Source of the DNA: Saturnia japonica
Lineage: Eukaryota; Arthropoda; Insecta; Lepidoptera; Saturniidae
DNA: 64,000 nucleotides
Direction of reading: 5' to 3'
Assembly (NCBI GenBank): GCA_033032175.1
Contig: CM065325.1
Location: 15,714,930-15,778,929, forward strand
The position numbers and the translations under genes were made by a program. Shown in pieces: positions 31,096 through 42,138 of the stretch (position 1 is its first letter; each line of letters starts with the position of its first letter). The notes beneath the pieces were generated by a model. That model saw only the letters and a list, made by a program, of their open reading frames with translations. It made no database searches and had not been told where the DNA came from.

Positions 31096-32449
31096 GTTAT
31101 GTCCTCTATGTTTTGAAGAGTTATTTGAACTTATAAAATCATTTCTATTGCACTTTAATATGAAGCCACATTACATGGAAGCATTAATTTCCACAAAAAC
31201 AAAATACTTATGTTTTGTCTTTCAAAAAATGAAAACGTATAATTCGTAATAAAATAATAAATAAGTAATTTTTTTTCTTTTTTGCTTTCGGATAAATTAT
31301 TTGCGATGGATTTTCGGAAAGTAACGCCTTCGTTAATCAAATATATAATTGTGGAATAAATTTGACGTATTGCCGAATAATGTATGGAAAACATGTGAAA
31401 TTATATAAATTAATCCTCAAATAATGTGTAGATTATAAAATCGGCCCTTATTAAAATGAAACTAAACCATTTCGATAAAAATTCATGGTCAATAAAATTT
31501 ACAGGAATTGACCAACGCTTTTGTCATCAAAAGTCTCTTAACATTATGAAAATGTATTTATTCACACATAGATTAATGATTTGTTCCCGCTGTTACTACA
31601 ACTAGATACCGTCAAGGGCTTATTATAATAAAGCGGGAATCAAAACTACGCCGCAATCGGCGTACTTGATTCAGTGGCATACCAACAATACTGCCTCGTT
31701 GACAATTTTCATTTATAATAATTAGTACACACTGCATTGTTTTCACCAAGGATCAACATAAAGAAGCGTTGAATCGTATCCCCTAAAAGTTACAATAACA
31801 ACATAGAAAACTGCACATACAATTAATATTTTAAAACACTGTTGGAACCTCTTTTAGTTAGATTGTGCCTAGAAAACGTATCCAGTCAGCGGTTACCGAG
31901 GGTACATAATATATGTGAACCAACTGCGAGTTACAAATATATTCTTTTCCAACGTAAATGGTCTAAGAGGTTAATTATTTTTTTCGACAAAAAATTTGCT
32001 GCGACAGTTTTTATTTTTTTTCCATATGGACAGCGAGGAAGTTTCTACACTGTGCAATACAAAAGGACGAAGATTAATAAAAATCACCATGGCAATCCAT
32101 CCCCGGCAGGGATGTTAGACAATGTCACAATTTTCCTGGTACAACTGACGCTAAAAGATGGTATTTGAAAAAAAGATGGTACAACTCGTTCGTGTCGCTC
32201 TGAACGACCTTTCATTAACTTGTCGGTAAGCAAAACGCCCGTAATCGATATTGATTACGAACCAGCACCAGTGTAACTTTCGTCTGGTACTTGGTACAAT
32301 ACAATTTTTAACAAAAACGATAACCAACTTTAGTTGTTCCCTAGAGTATCTCTAGAAGTCTAATATCCAATGCCAAGAAAAGAATCATCCAAATCGGTCC
32401 ATAAACAAAGAAGTTATTGTTGAACATCCTTAAAAAAAATCGAATTAAT
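31096..32449. other. No gene recognised
   Basis: AT-rich. The longest frame (31,842-32,168) has no ATG at its start and no recognisable motif. A near-perfect palindrome with outward TAATC cores sits at 32,240-32,259. Confidence 0.45.
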
Positions 32450-32640
32450 AACCGGCTTTTTTTTTAAATCAGTTAAAAAGCCATAGCTCCTTTTTTATGA
32501 ACCGATTTGGATGTTTCTTTTTTTCGTTGGAAAGTGGATACTTCGAGGTTGGTTCCATTTTCATTTCATTGGCATTTGACCTTCAACTTCGAAGATACAC
32601 CAGGGTACTAAAACTTTGGAGTTAATAATATCAAATTCAG
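32450..32640 (+). repeat. Rpt-4 copy 2
   Basis: GCCATAGCTCCTTTTTTATG, AACCGATTTGGATG, GTTGGAAAGTGGATACTTCG, CATTTCATTGGCATTTGACC, TTCGAAGATACACCAGGG. The same order is seen at 3,105 and 50,505. Confidence 0.75.
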
Positions 32641-32931
32641 CATGGTAGTATTTTATACAAAACTACTCGTCGATTTAGTAGCTCCAAGGACACACTTTGG
32701 TTTAAATGTGCTAACAAAATGCGGCACTCGGAACAAAGCGATCCAAAAGAAAATTCACAACGCATCCTAAAGGGAGCTTTATCTACAATTAATTTACAAC
32801 GAATGGCTAAAACATACTTTTCAGAATAGTATATACAAAGATATGAACTTTGTTTTATGAACCGAATAATGAACTCGGTCGAATGTATAATTCACATATT
32901 AACCAAAGCAAGTTTTCAATATTTAGTACAG

Positions 32932-33396
32932 ACTAGCTGTGCCCGCTACTTCTTTCGCGTGGACTAAAGAACGCCGTCGATCGGCCGTATACGCGAAACG
33001 TCTTACTCCCGCTCTCGGTTATATGCTTATTGTGGGTGATCCTTGGAAGATAGACATATGATCTCCCTGACTTCTTTGTAGGTCTTTTTAATATCTAAAA
33101 TTAATTGGATACATATCTTATGGTTTACTCAGCGTAAGCCATTTCATTTCTTGTTCAAAATAAAAGTAGCCTAAGTTACTCCTCATAACATCAGCTATCT
33201 GCTAGTAGAAGTCCCGTCAAAATCGGACCAACGGTTTCGGAGATTACCCGGAACGAACAGACAGACAAACAGACAAAAATTTCAAAAATTGATGATTTGT
33301 TATAGGTATCTTATATACTTTCATATGCATTTAGTAAAAAACTGTTATTTTGACATTACAAACAAACACTTCAATTTTATTAATTGTATTAGTATT
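32932..33396 (+). repeat. Rpt-1 copy 4
   Basis: A complete copy from ACTAGCTGTGCCCGC to TCAATTTTATTAATTGTATT with all internal modules, though a short segment after GTAAGCCATTT is deleted. Close in sequence to copies 3 and 7. Confidence 0.88.
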
Positions 33397-33510
33397 AGTT
33401 AGTAATAAGATTAGGGTTTGTTCATTTAAATCCCTACGCCAACACAAGTAAATATGAGAGATTTTCCGTTATACCTATAAATAAATCCTGACACGAGGTT
33501 ACTCATAGTG

Positions 33511-33695
33511 TTAACATAACATACCATCACGCCTGTATCCTCAAAGGGTAAGGCAGAGGTGTACTATGTACACCCACGGTTCGCTGGGTATGATTTAGGT
33601 CCCGTGTAATAGGGGGCGAGCGTATTGCCATTAATCGGGCACAAGGCCCAATAAAACTTTGCTTGAACTGGGAATCGAACCCACGATCTTGCGTA
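33511..33695 (-). repeat. SINE-2 copy 2, head truncated
   Basis: CATAACATACCATCACGCC, GTAAGGCAGAGGTGTACTAT, GGTCCCGTGTAATAGGGGGC and GAGCGTATTGCCATTAATCG, ending in GGGAATCGAACCCACG, an intact B box on the minus strand. The A-box part is missing. Confidence 0.8.
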
Positions 33696-33790
33696 TAGGT
33701 GATGATGGTGATAAACCTTTATCACTCCTCTAATTTTAGTGTCTATGATATTATTTCTTCCTAAAACAATAGTATAAGATTTCGTGTCTA

Positions 33791-34097
33791 TTAATACGTG
33801 AAGCAAAAACTTTCTACTCATTTTTAAGCGTATTGTGTGCAGAAAGCCAAAATGTATCTATAATATATGTTACTAATATATTAAATAAAATAAATTAATA
33901 CTGCGAATCCTAACTCGACCAGTGTCATTGAACTTAGATCCTCTAAAATATTGACATTGTCACTCAACGAAAAGTGACAGCAAGTGATGTAGATAATACT
34001 CATTGTTTAGGTTCATGAATACTGCAAATGTCAAACAGAAAATAGTCTATGACTATAAAGTCGTCGGTCGAATTTCGATCATTGGGCTACCGCTAGT
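33791..34097 (+). repeat. Rpt-2 copy 3
   Basis: From TTAATACGTGAAGCAAAAAC to GATCATTGGGCTACCGCTAG, with all Rpt-2 modules between. It retains GTGATGTAGATAATACTC, absent from copy 1. Confidence 0.8.
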
Positions 34098-35330
34098 TCT
34101 ATTAAATACGTAAATTTCACCTAATAGTGACTGTCCTAATTATGAACCGAGAGAATTGAATCCACTGAAAGTCTCCACCGTTGTATTAGCCCACGTTGCA
34201 ACCATGTTGAGCACAAAATTCAGAACTCAGCTGATGATGAAACTCTTCACTAACAACCGGTAGCATGTCATCAACCCACGCGTATACAGAACCGTTCCTA
34301 ATTTGCATAATTGCACTACCCACCCCGCCCTCGAGGGTTGTTCCATAAAAAATATATTAAGGGACACCTGGCCTGTAACTTTTGGCTGTAAAAATTATTT
34401 ATAACAAACTTCTTTCATAAATCAAGATAAAGTTGTTTACCAAGTAATCTTGGGGACTCGGGATATTTTTTTTTTTTCGCTCGAGAGTTTTACACGCGAC
34501 CGCGACCGCTCGATGTACCGAACAAAATTTCGTTTCATATTTTTGTGTATAATGAATATATCGGGTTCTTAATTATGATCTTTAGATAATTTTAAAGATA
34601 AAAATTATGAAGATATATTTTATTACATTTAGGTATCTCAGTTAATTGAATTGAAATTATTTTAATTGAGATTAATGAAAATCAAGGTGCTTCCAGAGGT
34701 TTTGACGGAATCTTGAGCCTTGTTGTGCTTTTTAATTTTAATTCATTATCTTTATTGTCCCTATATTATGTAAATCATTTTGCGCGATATAGTTTGGTTG
34801 TTTTGCATACGCGAAGTGTATTATATATGTGGCGTTCAAATGCAAAACCAAAATTTGATAGGAGCGAATCCGCTTCTGTCACAGTCAACCAATCAGAAGC
34901 CGCCATTTCAAAATTTCTGAGATGGCGAATTTGTAACTTTTCTTTGGAAATCGACTGCAGATAGTGCGAGATATTTATGTGTTTTCTGGTTAATTGTATG
35001 TGTAATGGAAGAAAATATTCAACCTGCTTGTGCAAGACATGCTAGAAAACGTTTCATATATTAACACGAATGGCGGCAAACATGGAAAAGGGTAGAAAGC
35101 TAACAAATAATTCACTAATAAATTGTTCGTTATGCTACGGTCTGCAAAAGCGACAATAATTTACTATTAACATTTTCTTTTGCACATTATTTCTTTCATC
35201 TACTTTAAAACCGGTACAAGGACTTTTCAACAATATCTCGGACCGCAATGACAGCGCGTCAAGCGCGAAGTTGTCATAGATAATCAAAAACCATAGACAA
35301 AGGTTATATGACCACAAAGTACAAAACAGC
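34098..35330. other. No gene recognised
   Basis: A CpG-rich point near 34,480-34,515 and a long open frame on both strands at 34,713-35,035 show nothing I can recognise. Part of this stretch may be the lost 5' portion of the Tc1-type element that ends downstream. Confidence 0.4.
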
Positions 35331-35662
35331 TGTTATTGATGGAATCGTCAGCCGTTCAGAACAATTAAGGGCAACAAGTCATGTTTATTAATGATAACAC
35401 ACTGGCACATCGAGCTGGATGTGTTAACGTGGTTCGTCATGAATACAACATCGCACAATTAGATTGGTCTTCCGACTCGTCTGATTTAGACTCCATTGAG
35501 CATACACAAGATTCTCTTAAGCGGGCGTTTTGGAATCGGCAGCTACCTCTACAAATCCTGTCTGATATCAGGCAAGTCGCAATTCAAGAATGTGACAGGT
35601 TACCACAAAAATTTCTGAATAACTTTATCCAAATCATGCCCAAGAGAATTTTAGCATTTTAG
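35331..35662 (+). pseudogene. Tc1-type (DD34E) transposase C-terminal remnant
   Basis: From about 35,381 a frame encodes FINDNTLAHRAGCVNVV ... DWSSDSSDLDSIEH ... IMPKRILAF and a natural stop. It corresponds to the end of a Tc1/mariner transposase: the second catalytic Asp (in IND), then exactly 34 residues to the catalytic Glu (in SIEH), then the MPRR-like C-terminal motif. The first catalytic Asp and the DNA-binding domain are missing, and I find no terminal inverted repeats. Several consensus residues (the usual PxxSPDLNP and LWD) are changed, so this is a decayed copy. Confidence 0.8.
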
Positions 35663-35930
35663 CCCGTTGGAGTTATTGTCTATTAATTTAGTAAGATAAG
35701 ACATTTTAAAATAAATTAATTAATTTCATTTATAAAACTCATTGTTTTCGTTTTAAATGGTTTTTCATAGAAACTAACTGACTTCATTTATACAACCACA
35801 ACAAAAGGACGGGTATAAATTTATTATTTTCAAATTGTGTTTATATAGTATATTACGCTTCGCCTTCGGCTCGGGTGACAACAATACGCGCGGGCGTGAA
35901 TGTCCTACTTTTCTCCCCAGGTGCGTTTAC
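35663..35930. other. Probable Tc1 3' flank; no gene recognised
   Basis: AT-rich DNA after the transposase stop, then a more GC-rich patch (35,860-35,930) leading into the next foldback. Confidence 0.4.
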
Positions 35931-36122
35931 AATTTTTTTCTCCTCCGGGATTAAAAGTTTATATATTTTATATATAAACACGCAGTTGCTAGGTTACCGG
36001 GAGATAAAGTAAAGTACGCGCATGCGCACATTTGCCATCTAACCGGGAGAGAATCGGGTACTTTTCTCCCGCGTGACAGGGACTAAAAGTGAACTTTTCA
36101 TCCCGGAGGAGAAAAAAAAATT
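35931..36122. repeat. Foldback/MITE-like element
   Basis: AATTTTTTTCTCCTCCGGGA (35,931) and its complement ending TCCCGGAGGAGAAAAAAAAA plus TT (36,122) form inverted arms of 30-38 nt, including TTAAAAGTTT against GAACTTTTCAT. The interior is about 125 bases and holds CGCGCATGCGC. No convincing target duplication is seen. Confidence 0.75.
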
Positions 36123-36215
36123 AATTATATCATACTTTTGTCAAAACCTGTTTTAATTTGCAGTCGGTACCTTACGTCAATGTCATTTTTTGACAGTTGA
36201 CGAATAAAACAGTGA

Positions 36216-36303
36216 GATGCAAATTCGCTTCGATCCAAAGCTATGAGAAGCAAACATGCTTCGATCCAATGTTAAAATGCAAAGATACTTTAGTCCGAAA
36301 TTA
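36216..36303 (+). repeat. Three-unit degenerate minisatellite
   Basis: Three consecutive 29-30 bp units, starting at 36,216, 36,245 and 36,275, share ATGCAAA or AAGCAAA followed by GCTTCGATCCAA or a variant (ACTTTAGTCCGAA). It sits between two unrelated repeats. Confidence 0.6.
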
Positions 36304-36770
36304 TTTATGATTTTTTAAACAGTTTATTGTATTTTTTTATATTTAAGGCTATGTTCTTTTAATCATAAGTTCTAGTTAATAAATCTATACAAAAATCTTG
36401 CTGTTACATCAATTTCCTATGCCATAGCAGAAAATCATAAAAATCTCAATTCAGGTGTTTTGTGACTGAATCATCTTTGCTTTTTAAACCCTTCATATAT
36501 AAACTCGAAACATACATTTTGAGATGTCACAAAAACTACCTACAGATTTAAGCACATCAACACTGGCAAGTGATTTTTGCGGCGCCAAATCAAGAAAAAA
36601 ACAAGATGCTTCTAACGGTACCTCATTTGTTAAACTATCATAGTTTAGAAGATATGTGGAAACAGATAAACATACATACATAAATAGCTTACTGATATAT
36701 AAATCGCAATAAATATTACGATCTATGTAATAAGCTAACCGGTTAAACGGCTACGTGGATAACTTGTATG
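36304..36770. other. No gene recognised
   Basis: AT-rich, unassigned. Confidence 0.4.
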
Positions 36771-37081
36771 GGGTGGAAGTGGGAGCGAGAGGTATTCTAG
36801 CGAAATCTTTCTATAACTTGCTAAAATACCTCGGCCTGTCGAGAACTGCAGTAAGTTCTATTTTAGAACCGGTATCTAAAATAGCATTAACATGCTCTTA
36901 CCAAATCTGACTTGGCAGGGAGGGTATCGCGGGTAGTCAAGGTGAGCGCTGATGTGCATCATAAGGGGGCCCCTTAAACCTACACCTGGGTTGCAAGTCC
37001 CGGGGGCTGCTCGTGTTCCCTCTGTCTGCCACACGATGGACCCGGCACCACCAGGGTGTATCCATGGAATGCTAAGATGTT
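36771..37081 (+). pseudogene. C-terminal tail of an unidentified ORF plus its 3' UTR, copy 1
   Basis: From 36,773 a frame encodes VEVGARGILAKSLYNLLK, then LSRTAVSSIL and TCSYQI. It meets a TGA at 36,908-36,910 where copy 2 has a tryptophan codon, then ends at a shared stop at 36,950-36,952. The following 3' UTR (TGATGTGCATCATAAGGG, CACGATGGACCCGG) is also shared with copy 2 at 38,329-38,867, in opposite orientation. VEVG.RGF and leucine-rich tails of this type follow RPD...ELTVPWE motifs in RT-associated proteins of some animal retroelements, from memory. Confidence 0.6.
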
Positions 37082-37754
37082 AGTCTTATACCCTCACGTA
37101 ACAAATGAAAGTTTTCGATTTCAATAATTGAAATATAATAATAATATACCACGAGTGTTCGAACGCAGCATTGTCATCAAGGTAATAACAAATACGAAAG
37201 TCTTTCAAACTAACAACACTATATATTCAAAGAGTCGAACGAAGCGTGCTCGTGGGACCGATAATCTGGAATACCTGGAGTCCCATAACGCTTTCTAGTT
37301 CAGTTAGTTTTTATACAACCGTAAATTTTCTCATGAAGAGCCATTTTTAAATAATATTACCTCTACCCAAGTCGAGGTTGATATAAAATTGTTGTCGCGG
37401 AGTCACGAAGACTCAGTTAAACTTCATGTAACATTTTTTTCATAAGCATAAACTGACATTGTTTGAAGTATGTATTAATTAAGAATATGAAATATTTAGG
37501 AGAAGGAACTTTGTTCGGTGTATCATAAAGGGAAGAGTGCAGCAGAACTATTTTAATAGGTATTACCGCAATCGAAATTTCACAATGTCTACTAACCTAA
37601 TAAGCTAAAAACATTTCACAAATAACAAGTTTTATATCTTCTTTATCATACCCTGAATTTAAATTTTCTGTATCTATTATATCATATTCAATCATTGACA
37701 AAACTCTAAATATAAACAGATGTTCTACATAACAAATTCCACTTCTCATTCTTT
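37082..37754. other. No gene recognised
   Basis: AT-rich DNA between the inverted coding tails. Confidence 0.4.
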
Positions 37755-37995
37755 ACTAGCTGTGGCCGGGGCTTTGCTTACGTGAACTCCAGAATACCAT
37801 CGATTGGGCACACGTGCGCACCTGACTATTTTATAAACAAAAATGCTTGTTGTGGGTGTTCCTTAGAAGATTGACATATACTCTCGCAGTTTTTTTTGTG
37901 ATTTTTAATGTGTATAATTATGTGGTACATTAATTTGCTATATATCTTATGGTTTATTTCACCATGATCAGTTTTATTTTATTTGCGCAAAACTC
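37755..37995 (+). repeat. Rpt-1 copy 5, 3' truncated
   Basis: ACTAGCTGTGGCCGGGGCTT, CCATCGATTGGGCACACG, AAAAATGCTTGTTGTGGGTG, CCTTAGAAGATTGAC and TATGTGGTACATTAATTTGC. It breaks off after ATTTGCGCAAAACTC. Confidence 0.8.
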
Positions 37996-38328
37996 TGTCT
38001 CGCTGCCCTTTCGGCAGCGTCTTACACTAGCCTCCACCCAATAGTTTTTATGTGTTAAGACTAACCTACAGCTCCGAGACTAAAAATCCAATGTGTTGAG
38101 AAAAATACGGTAACATCGCAATTCTTTATAGGTAACTAGTTTCATAAGAAAATTATGAAAATTATTTATGGTAATATAATAAAGTCGACAAAGTGTCGTT
38201 AATTTTGAAACTTTGATAATAATTTGAAGTAAAGTTGTTTATGGTAATTTACGTTTACTTTGGTATTTTACTATTTGTAGGCAAACGAATCACTATTTAA
38301 ATTTAATATTATGAAGGTTAGAGAGACA
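37996..38328. other. No gene recognised
   Basis: AT-rich DNA bordering the 3' end of the minus-strand tail. Confidence 0.4.
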
Positions 38329-38867
38329 AACATTTTAGCATTCCATCAGTGCGGGTACCGGGTCCATCGTGTAGCAGACAGAGGTAATAACACGAGCAGC
38401 CTCCGGGACTTGCAACCTAGGTGTAGGTTTAAGGGGCTCCCTTATGATGCACATCAGCGCTCACTTTGACTGCTTGCGATACCCTCCCTGCCAAGCCAGA
38501 TTTGGTAAGAGCATGTTAATGCTACTTTAGATGTCCGTTCTAAAATAGAACTTACTGCAGTTCTCGATAGGCCGAGGTCTTTTAGCAAGTTATAGAGAGA
38601 TTTCGCTGACCTCTCGCACCCTTTTCCACCGCATACAAGTCAACCGCATAGCTGTTTTTGGGTAGTATTTATTCATTTTTATTGCGTGGTCTTTAGGTAT
38701 ATTAGTTTCCCACGGTACAGTAAGCTCTACAAGTACTATATGATTGATTTCTCGAAAATAAAGAAATATGTCCGGTCTGGATGACGAAACACCCACATCC
38801 TCTGGGATTTTATAATGTTTTTCATATGTGTCCACTAAAATAGTCCAATCAAGTGCAAAACCTAGGA
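38329..38867 (-). pseudogene. C-terminal tail of an unidentified ORF plus its 3' UTR, copy 2
   Basis: Longer than copy 1. On the minus strand, from about 38,867: GFALDWTILVDTYEKHYK, then SSSRPDIFLYF and VLVELTVPWETNI. A frameshift at about 38,590-38,640 leads into the VEVG/SLYNLLKDLGLSRTAV tail. The spaced RPD...VELTVPWE signature could be a PD-(D/E)xK-type nuclease motif and recalls C-terminal regions of RT-derived proteins in arthropods and cnidarians. I cannot name the family. Broken by the frameshift, and the N-terminal part is absent. Confidence 0.6.
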
Positions 38868-39216
38868 TTGAGAAGGGCTTGCTTTTAGCAAATTAAATAC
38901 TTAGTAATATAAAGTAAATACTTTTGAGCCTTCTTTAAAAAAATAATTTATCTCCTGTTAGTGGTTAATCCTTTTCGAGAGACTTACTGCTTCACGTATG
39001 AATTAAAGTACGAACTAAACTAAACTGATGTAAGCTAGTCAAAACAATTACTGACATATAAAATCAAAATAAAAGGGCCTAAGAAGCCAGCTACCAATAA
39101 CACCACTATCGGTTCTGAAAACATCCCAGTCATCGAGAAAGACCGACAAGAAATTCGATCGGGCTTATAAACATCTTTTTCTTAAATTAATTTTTACACT
39201 ATTTAATTATATGCAG
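38868..39216. other. No gene recognised
   Basis: AT-rich. It includes CTTCACGTATGAATTAAA near 38,990, possibly a stub of Rpt-2. Confidence 0.35.
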
Positions 39217-39550
39217 TTATTATTATTTTCAGTAGATGTACAAAGAGGGAATCATATCCAGACATCACCATCATTCACATAATCACTCAATAATGGACAA
39301 TAAAACTTGTTTAAGATGATTCTCGAACTTATGATCCAGCAAATCGGTAATGTACTTATGAAGTTTATTATAGAACCTAATAGAATGACCTAAAAAACTT
39401 TTATTTGTTTTACAAAGACTAAAAGATGGAATAACTATTTTGTATTTATTTCTAGTATTGAAATTTTGCCTGATAGTTACAAGTTCATAATTATCTTCAT
39501 TTTTCCGAACATAAATTATATTTTTCAAGGCGTATTGGGAAGGCAAAGTT
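39217..39550 (-). pseudogene. LINE ORF2 C-terminal fragment
   Basis: An 87-codon frame, read from about 39,546 down, contains NTRNKYKIVIPSFSLCKTN and SFLGHSIRFYNKLHKYI, then FENHLKQVLLS. It is the stereotyped end of many Jockey/CR1-group LINE reverse transcriptases (array of NTR...P...T..SF...G...YN.LP). The 3' UTR to the left ends in a TTATTATTATTTT run. A related, more decayed 3' UTR is at 49,705-49,900 (GATGYACARAGAGGGARTCA). Confidence 0.7.
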
Positions 39551-40527
39551 AAGATACTAAATTCTTAGTGAACCTCAGTGATTCGCGTGGTCCCACATCA
39601 TAACTAGCTCGAACTGCCCGATATCAATATTGTGTATATTAAAGTTTTACATAATTGAAAATTGCGTATTAACAAGATGAAGTTTATTTTAGATTTAGTG
39701 TATTTTAAAATGACGTTCCATATAATGCAATATTTATATTTCCGTTTTCCGGATTTATATTTCTAGTAAATTAATCTCACACTGTTGATAACATTGAATA
39801 TTATTAATATACTGTACAGTTAGGGTTGCCAACATTTTTTGCTTTATCATAATATGCAAAAAATATAGTATTTCGTAAAAACAGTAAATATATAGGAATT
39901 TTCGTTAATTATATATTTTTATTAAAACAATATTTTTCTCACTCCTATCATATTTTATAAAAATGTCTTAATAAGTCCAAGTGCAATATAATATTGTTTA
40001 TCACTAAAAAATCATCAACAGTATATTATACGTAGGAATTACCGCAAAACCCATATACAATACATACACTGCGGTTGGCATTTCTTTTTATTATTGTCTA
40101 CGTAGTAAACATTCAAATAAATATATTTAAATACTAGACTCCCTTATAATGTTAAGTGACAAAAATGACTGTAACAATTTGAACAACGAAAACAGGTCAA
40201 AACTTTTAAAAACTTAACAACTGTGCGAGTTGAAAATAGTTTAAGACTGCATAATTGTAAAACGACAGCGCAGTGAAACGGCAGCGTGTCAACAATCGCC
40301 CGTCGCGTCGAGCGCGCTCTAGTACCTACGTAATCTTTAGAACTGTGCATTCGAGCAAATACAAGAGCTACGAATAAATAGACGTAGCAACTATTGCACA
40401 ACTAATGTATACACTATCAGTTACCTCAGTTCTTTTGGTATAATATGAACGAGAAATAGACATTAGATCTTTTATTATAACAAAGTACAGTTAATTTTGG
40501 TTACCTATACTTAAATATTATTATATA
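39551..40527. other. No gene recognised; CpG-rich patch
   Basis: AT-rich except 40,255-40,330, which is CpG-dense. A minus-strand open frame across it has a hydrophobic start but begins at TTG and lacks any recognised domain. Confidence 0.4.
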
Positions 40528-41026
40528 TACAATTAATAAAATTGAAGTGTCTGTTTTTAATATCAAAATAACAGTTTTTTTACTAAACGCATATAAAGGT
40601 TTGTCTGTCTTTATGTTTGTTCCAGGTAATCTCCGAAACGACTGGACCGATTTTGACAGGATTTTCACTGGTAGATAGCTGATGTTATAAGGAATAAATT
40701 AGGCTACTGTTATTTTAAGAAAATAATTAGAGTTCCGAGCAAATAAAAAAAAAAACTGGTCATGGTGAATCAATTCAGGCACTTAAATAGCTTATGCTGA
40801 GGACTACTATCCATAAAGATATAGCAAATTAATTTACTAAATAATTGTAGAGATTAAAAAGACCTACAAAAAAGACACCAAGAGTATATGTCTATCTTCT
40901 AAGAAACACCCATAACAAGCATTGTTGTCTTTAAAATAGCTAGGAACGGGGGAGCAAGATTCGCACGTGTGCTCGGTTAATGGCAATCTGTAGTCGACAT
41001 GAGTGAAGCCGCGGGCATGGCTAGTG
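40528..41026 (-). repeat. Rpt-1 copy 6
   Basis: A complete reverse-complement copy from AATTAATAAAATTGAAGTGT to GCCGCGGGCATGGCTAGT, including AGGTAATCTCCGAAACGACT and CCTAAGAAACACC-like modules. Confidence 0.85.
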
Positions 41027-41042
41027 ATAATATAAAGTTAAA

Positions 41043-41275
41043 GAAATTGTTTGTTTGAACTCGCTTATCTCAAGAACTAACAATCAGGTTGAAAAAATTG
41101 TATTTGATTTTTATAGCCGATTTATTGAAAAAGGTTATAAATTATATAACTTCACCTTACGACCTTAAAAAACAAAGTAGTAACCATCAACGTCAAGCTA
41201 TTTGAAAAGCGGTAATCACTTACGAGAAGTTAGAACAAGTTAGGGTGCAGTGTGTTGGAGAATTGGTCAAATAAA
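41043..41275 (-). repeat. Rpt-3 copy 2, partial
   Basis: TTGTTTGTTTGAACTCGCTT, ATCTCAAGAACTAACAATCA, TAGCCGATTTATTGAAAAAG and TATATAACTTCACCTTACGA match the minus-strand Rpt-3 tail. It abuts Rpt-1 copy 6. Confidence 0.65.
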
Positions 41276-41571
41276 TTTAACAAGAGTAAAACCTAAAAAA
41301 AAACTTAAATATCAAACCTCACAATGGCCGGCGCTACGATATGCACTCGAAAGCGTAATCACCAGAACTACACATTAGAGCACAAACTGAGATTTACCAA
41401 TTTATATAGACTGTATTTTAAGTAGCTCCTGTTTTGTATTAAAACATAATTTATCTATCTAAAACAGAATCAAAGACAAGCTCACCTGCACGTGGTGTAC
41501 CTTGTTGAATAATGAACGAGGAAATGGCGACTGTGAAGTGAAAAAACTCCAGGCACAGCCCAACTAGGTTT
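41276..41571. other. No gene recognised
   Basis: AT-rich, unassigned. Confidence 0.4.
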
Positions 41572-42138
41572 TTTTGTAGAACTGACTATACTGTTAGCCT
41601 GGGGGCCCTAAGCAAATAGAGACGCTAATGGTTTTTACAGCTTTACTGGGCTTGGGGGCGAGAGCTTAAGGCACTCTGCTGCGAAAGTGTAGGCAACAAG
41701 CGCGCAAGGGTGCCAAAGTAGCTAGACCTCGGCTTGGGCTGTAGCCGCGATTACAAAGAAGTCGCGATCTGATGAATTCCCTGCCCATAAAATTCTTGCT
41801 AAACTAACATATACCTACATATATACATGTCCTTGCCTCCTGAGAAGAAGGAAGGAACATTTATGTATGTATTTAATGATCTGAAATATGGTCTACACTA
41901 ACTAGCAAAAGTTCCGTAGAGAACCCATGTACCTATGTGGTGTGCACGTAAGTATGAACATATTGTGTGTAATGATGTATGTGGGTAAGTGATTGCAATT
42001 GCAGTGTCACCTGTATTGCGCTGGCAGCTGCCACATTCAAGGATTCCATACTGAAGGAACGGACCTAGGCTTGAGTTGCCGCGAGAGAGGGACGTCATGG
42101 CGGTGGATGAGCGGGACTGAAGTTATCCTAACTAGGTT
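41572..42138 (-). mobile_element. 5'-truncated Jockey-like LINE 3' region
   Basis: On the minus strand it ends AACAGTATAGTCAGTTCTAC then A7. It shares GGGGGCGAGAGCTTAAGGCA, GTGCCAAAGTAGCTAGACCT and GTGGTGTGCAC with the copies at 5,003 and 8,175. AACTAGGTT at 41,572-41,580 and 42,130-42,138 is the likely 9-bp target duplication, giving a 549-bp insert that extends about 185 bp further 5' than the 5,003 copy. No LINE coding motif is recognised in the extra segment. Confidence 0.75.

Noticed and set aside
31842..32168. 108-codon open frame
   Set aside because: It would start at a non-ATG codon, and its residues follow local low-complexity DNA. No motif.
36773..36952. Host-gene exon interpretation of the VEVGARG tail
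   Set aside because: A second copy with the same 3' UTR lies nearby in the opposite orientation and both are broken, which fits a mobile element better.
40144..40401. Minus-strand frame with a hydrophobic start that looks like a signal peptide
   Set aside because: Starts at TTG, not ATG. No domain. The composition is explained by the CpG-rich patch it crosses.
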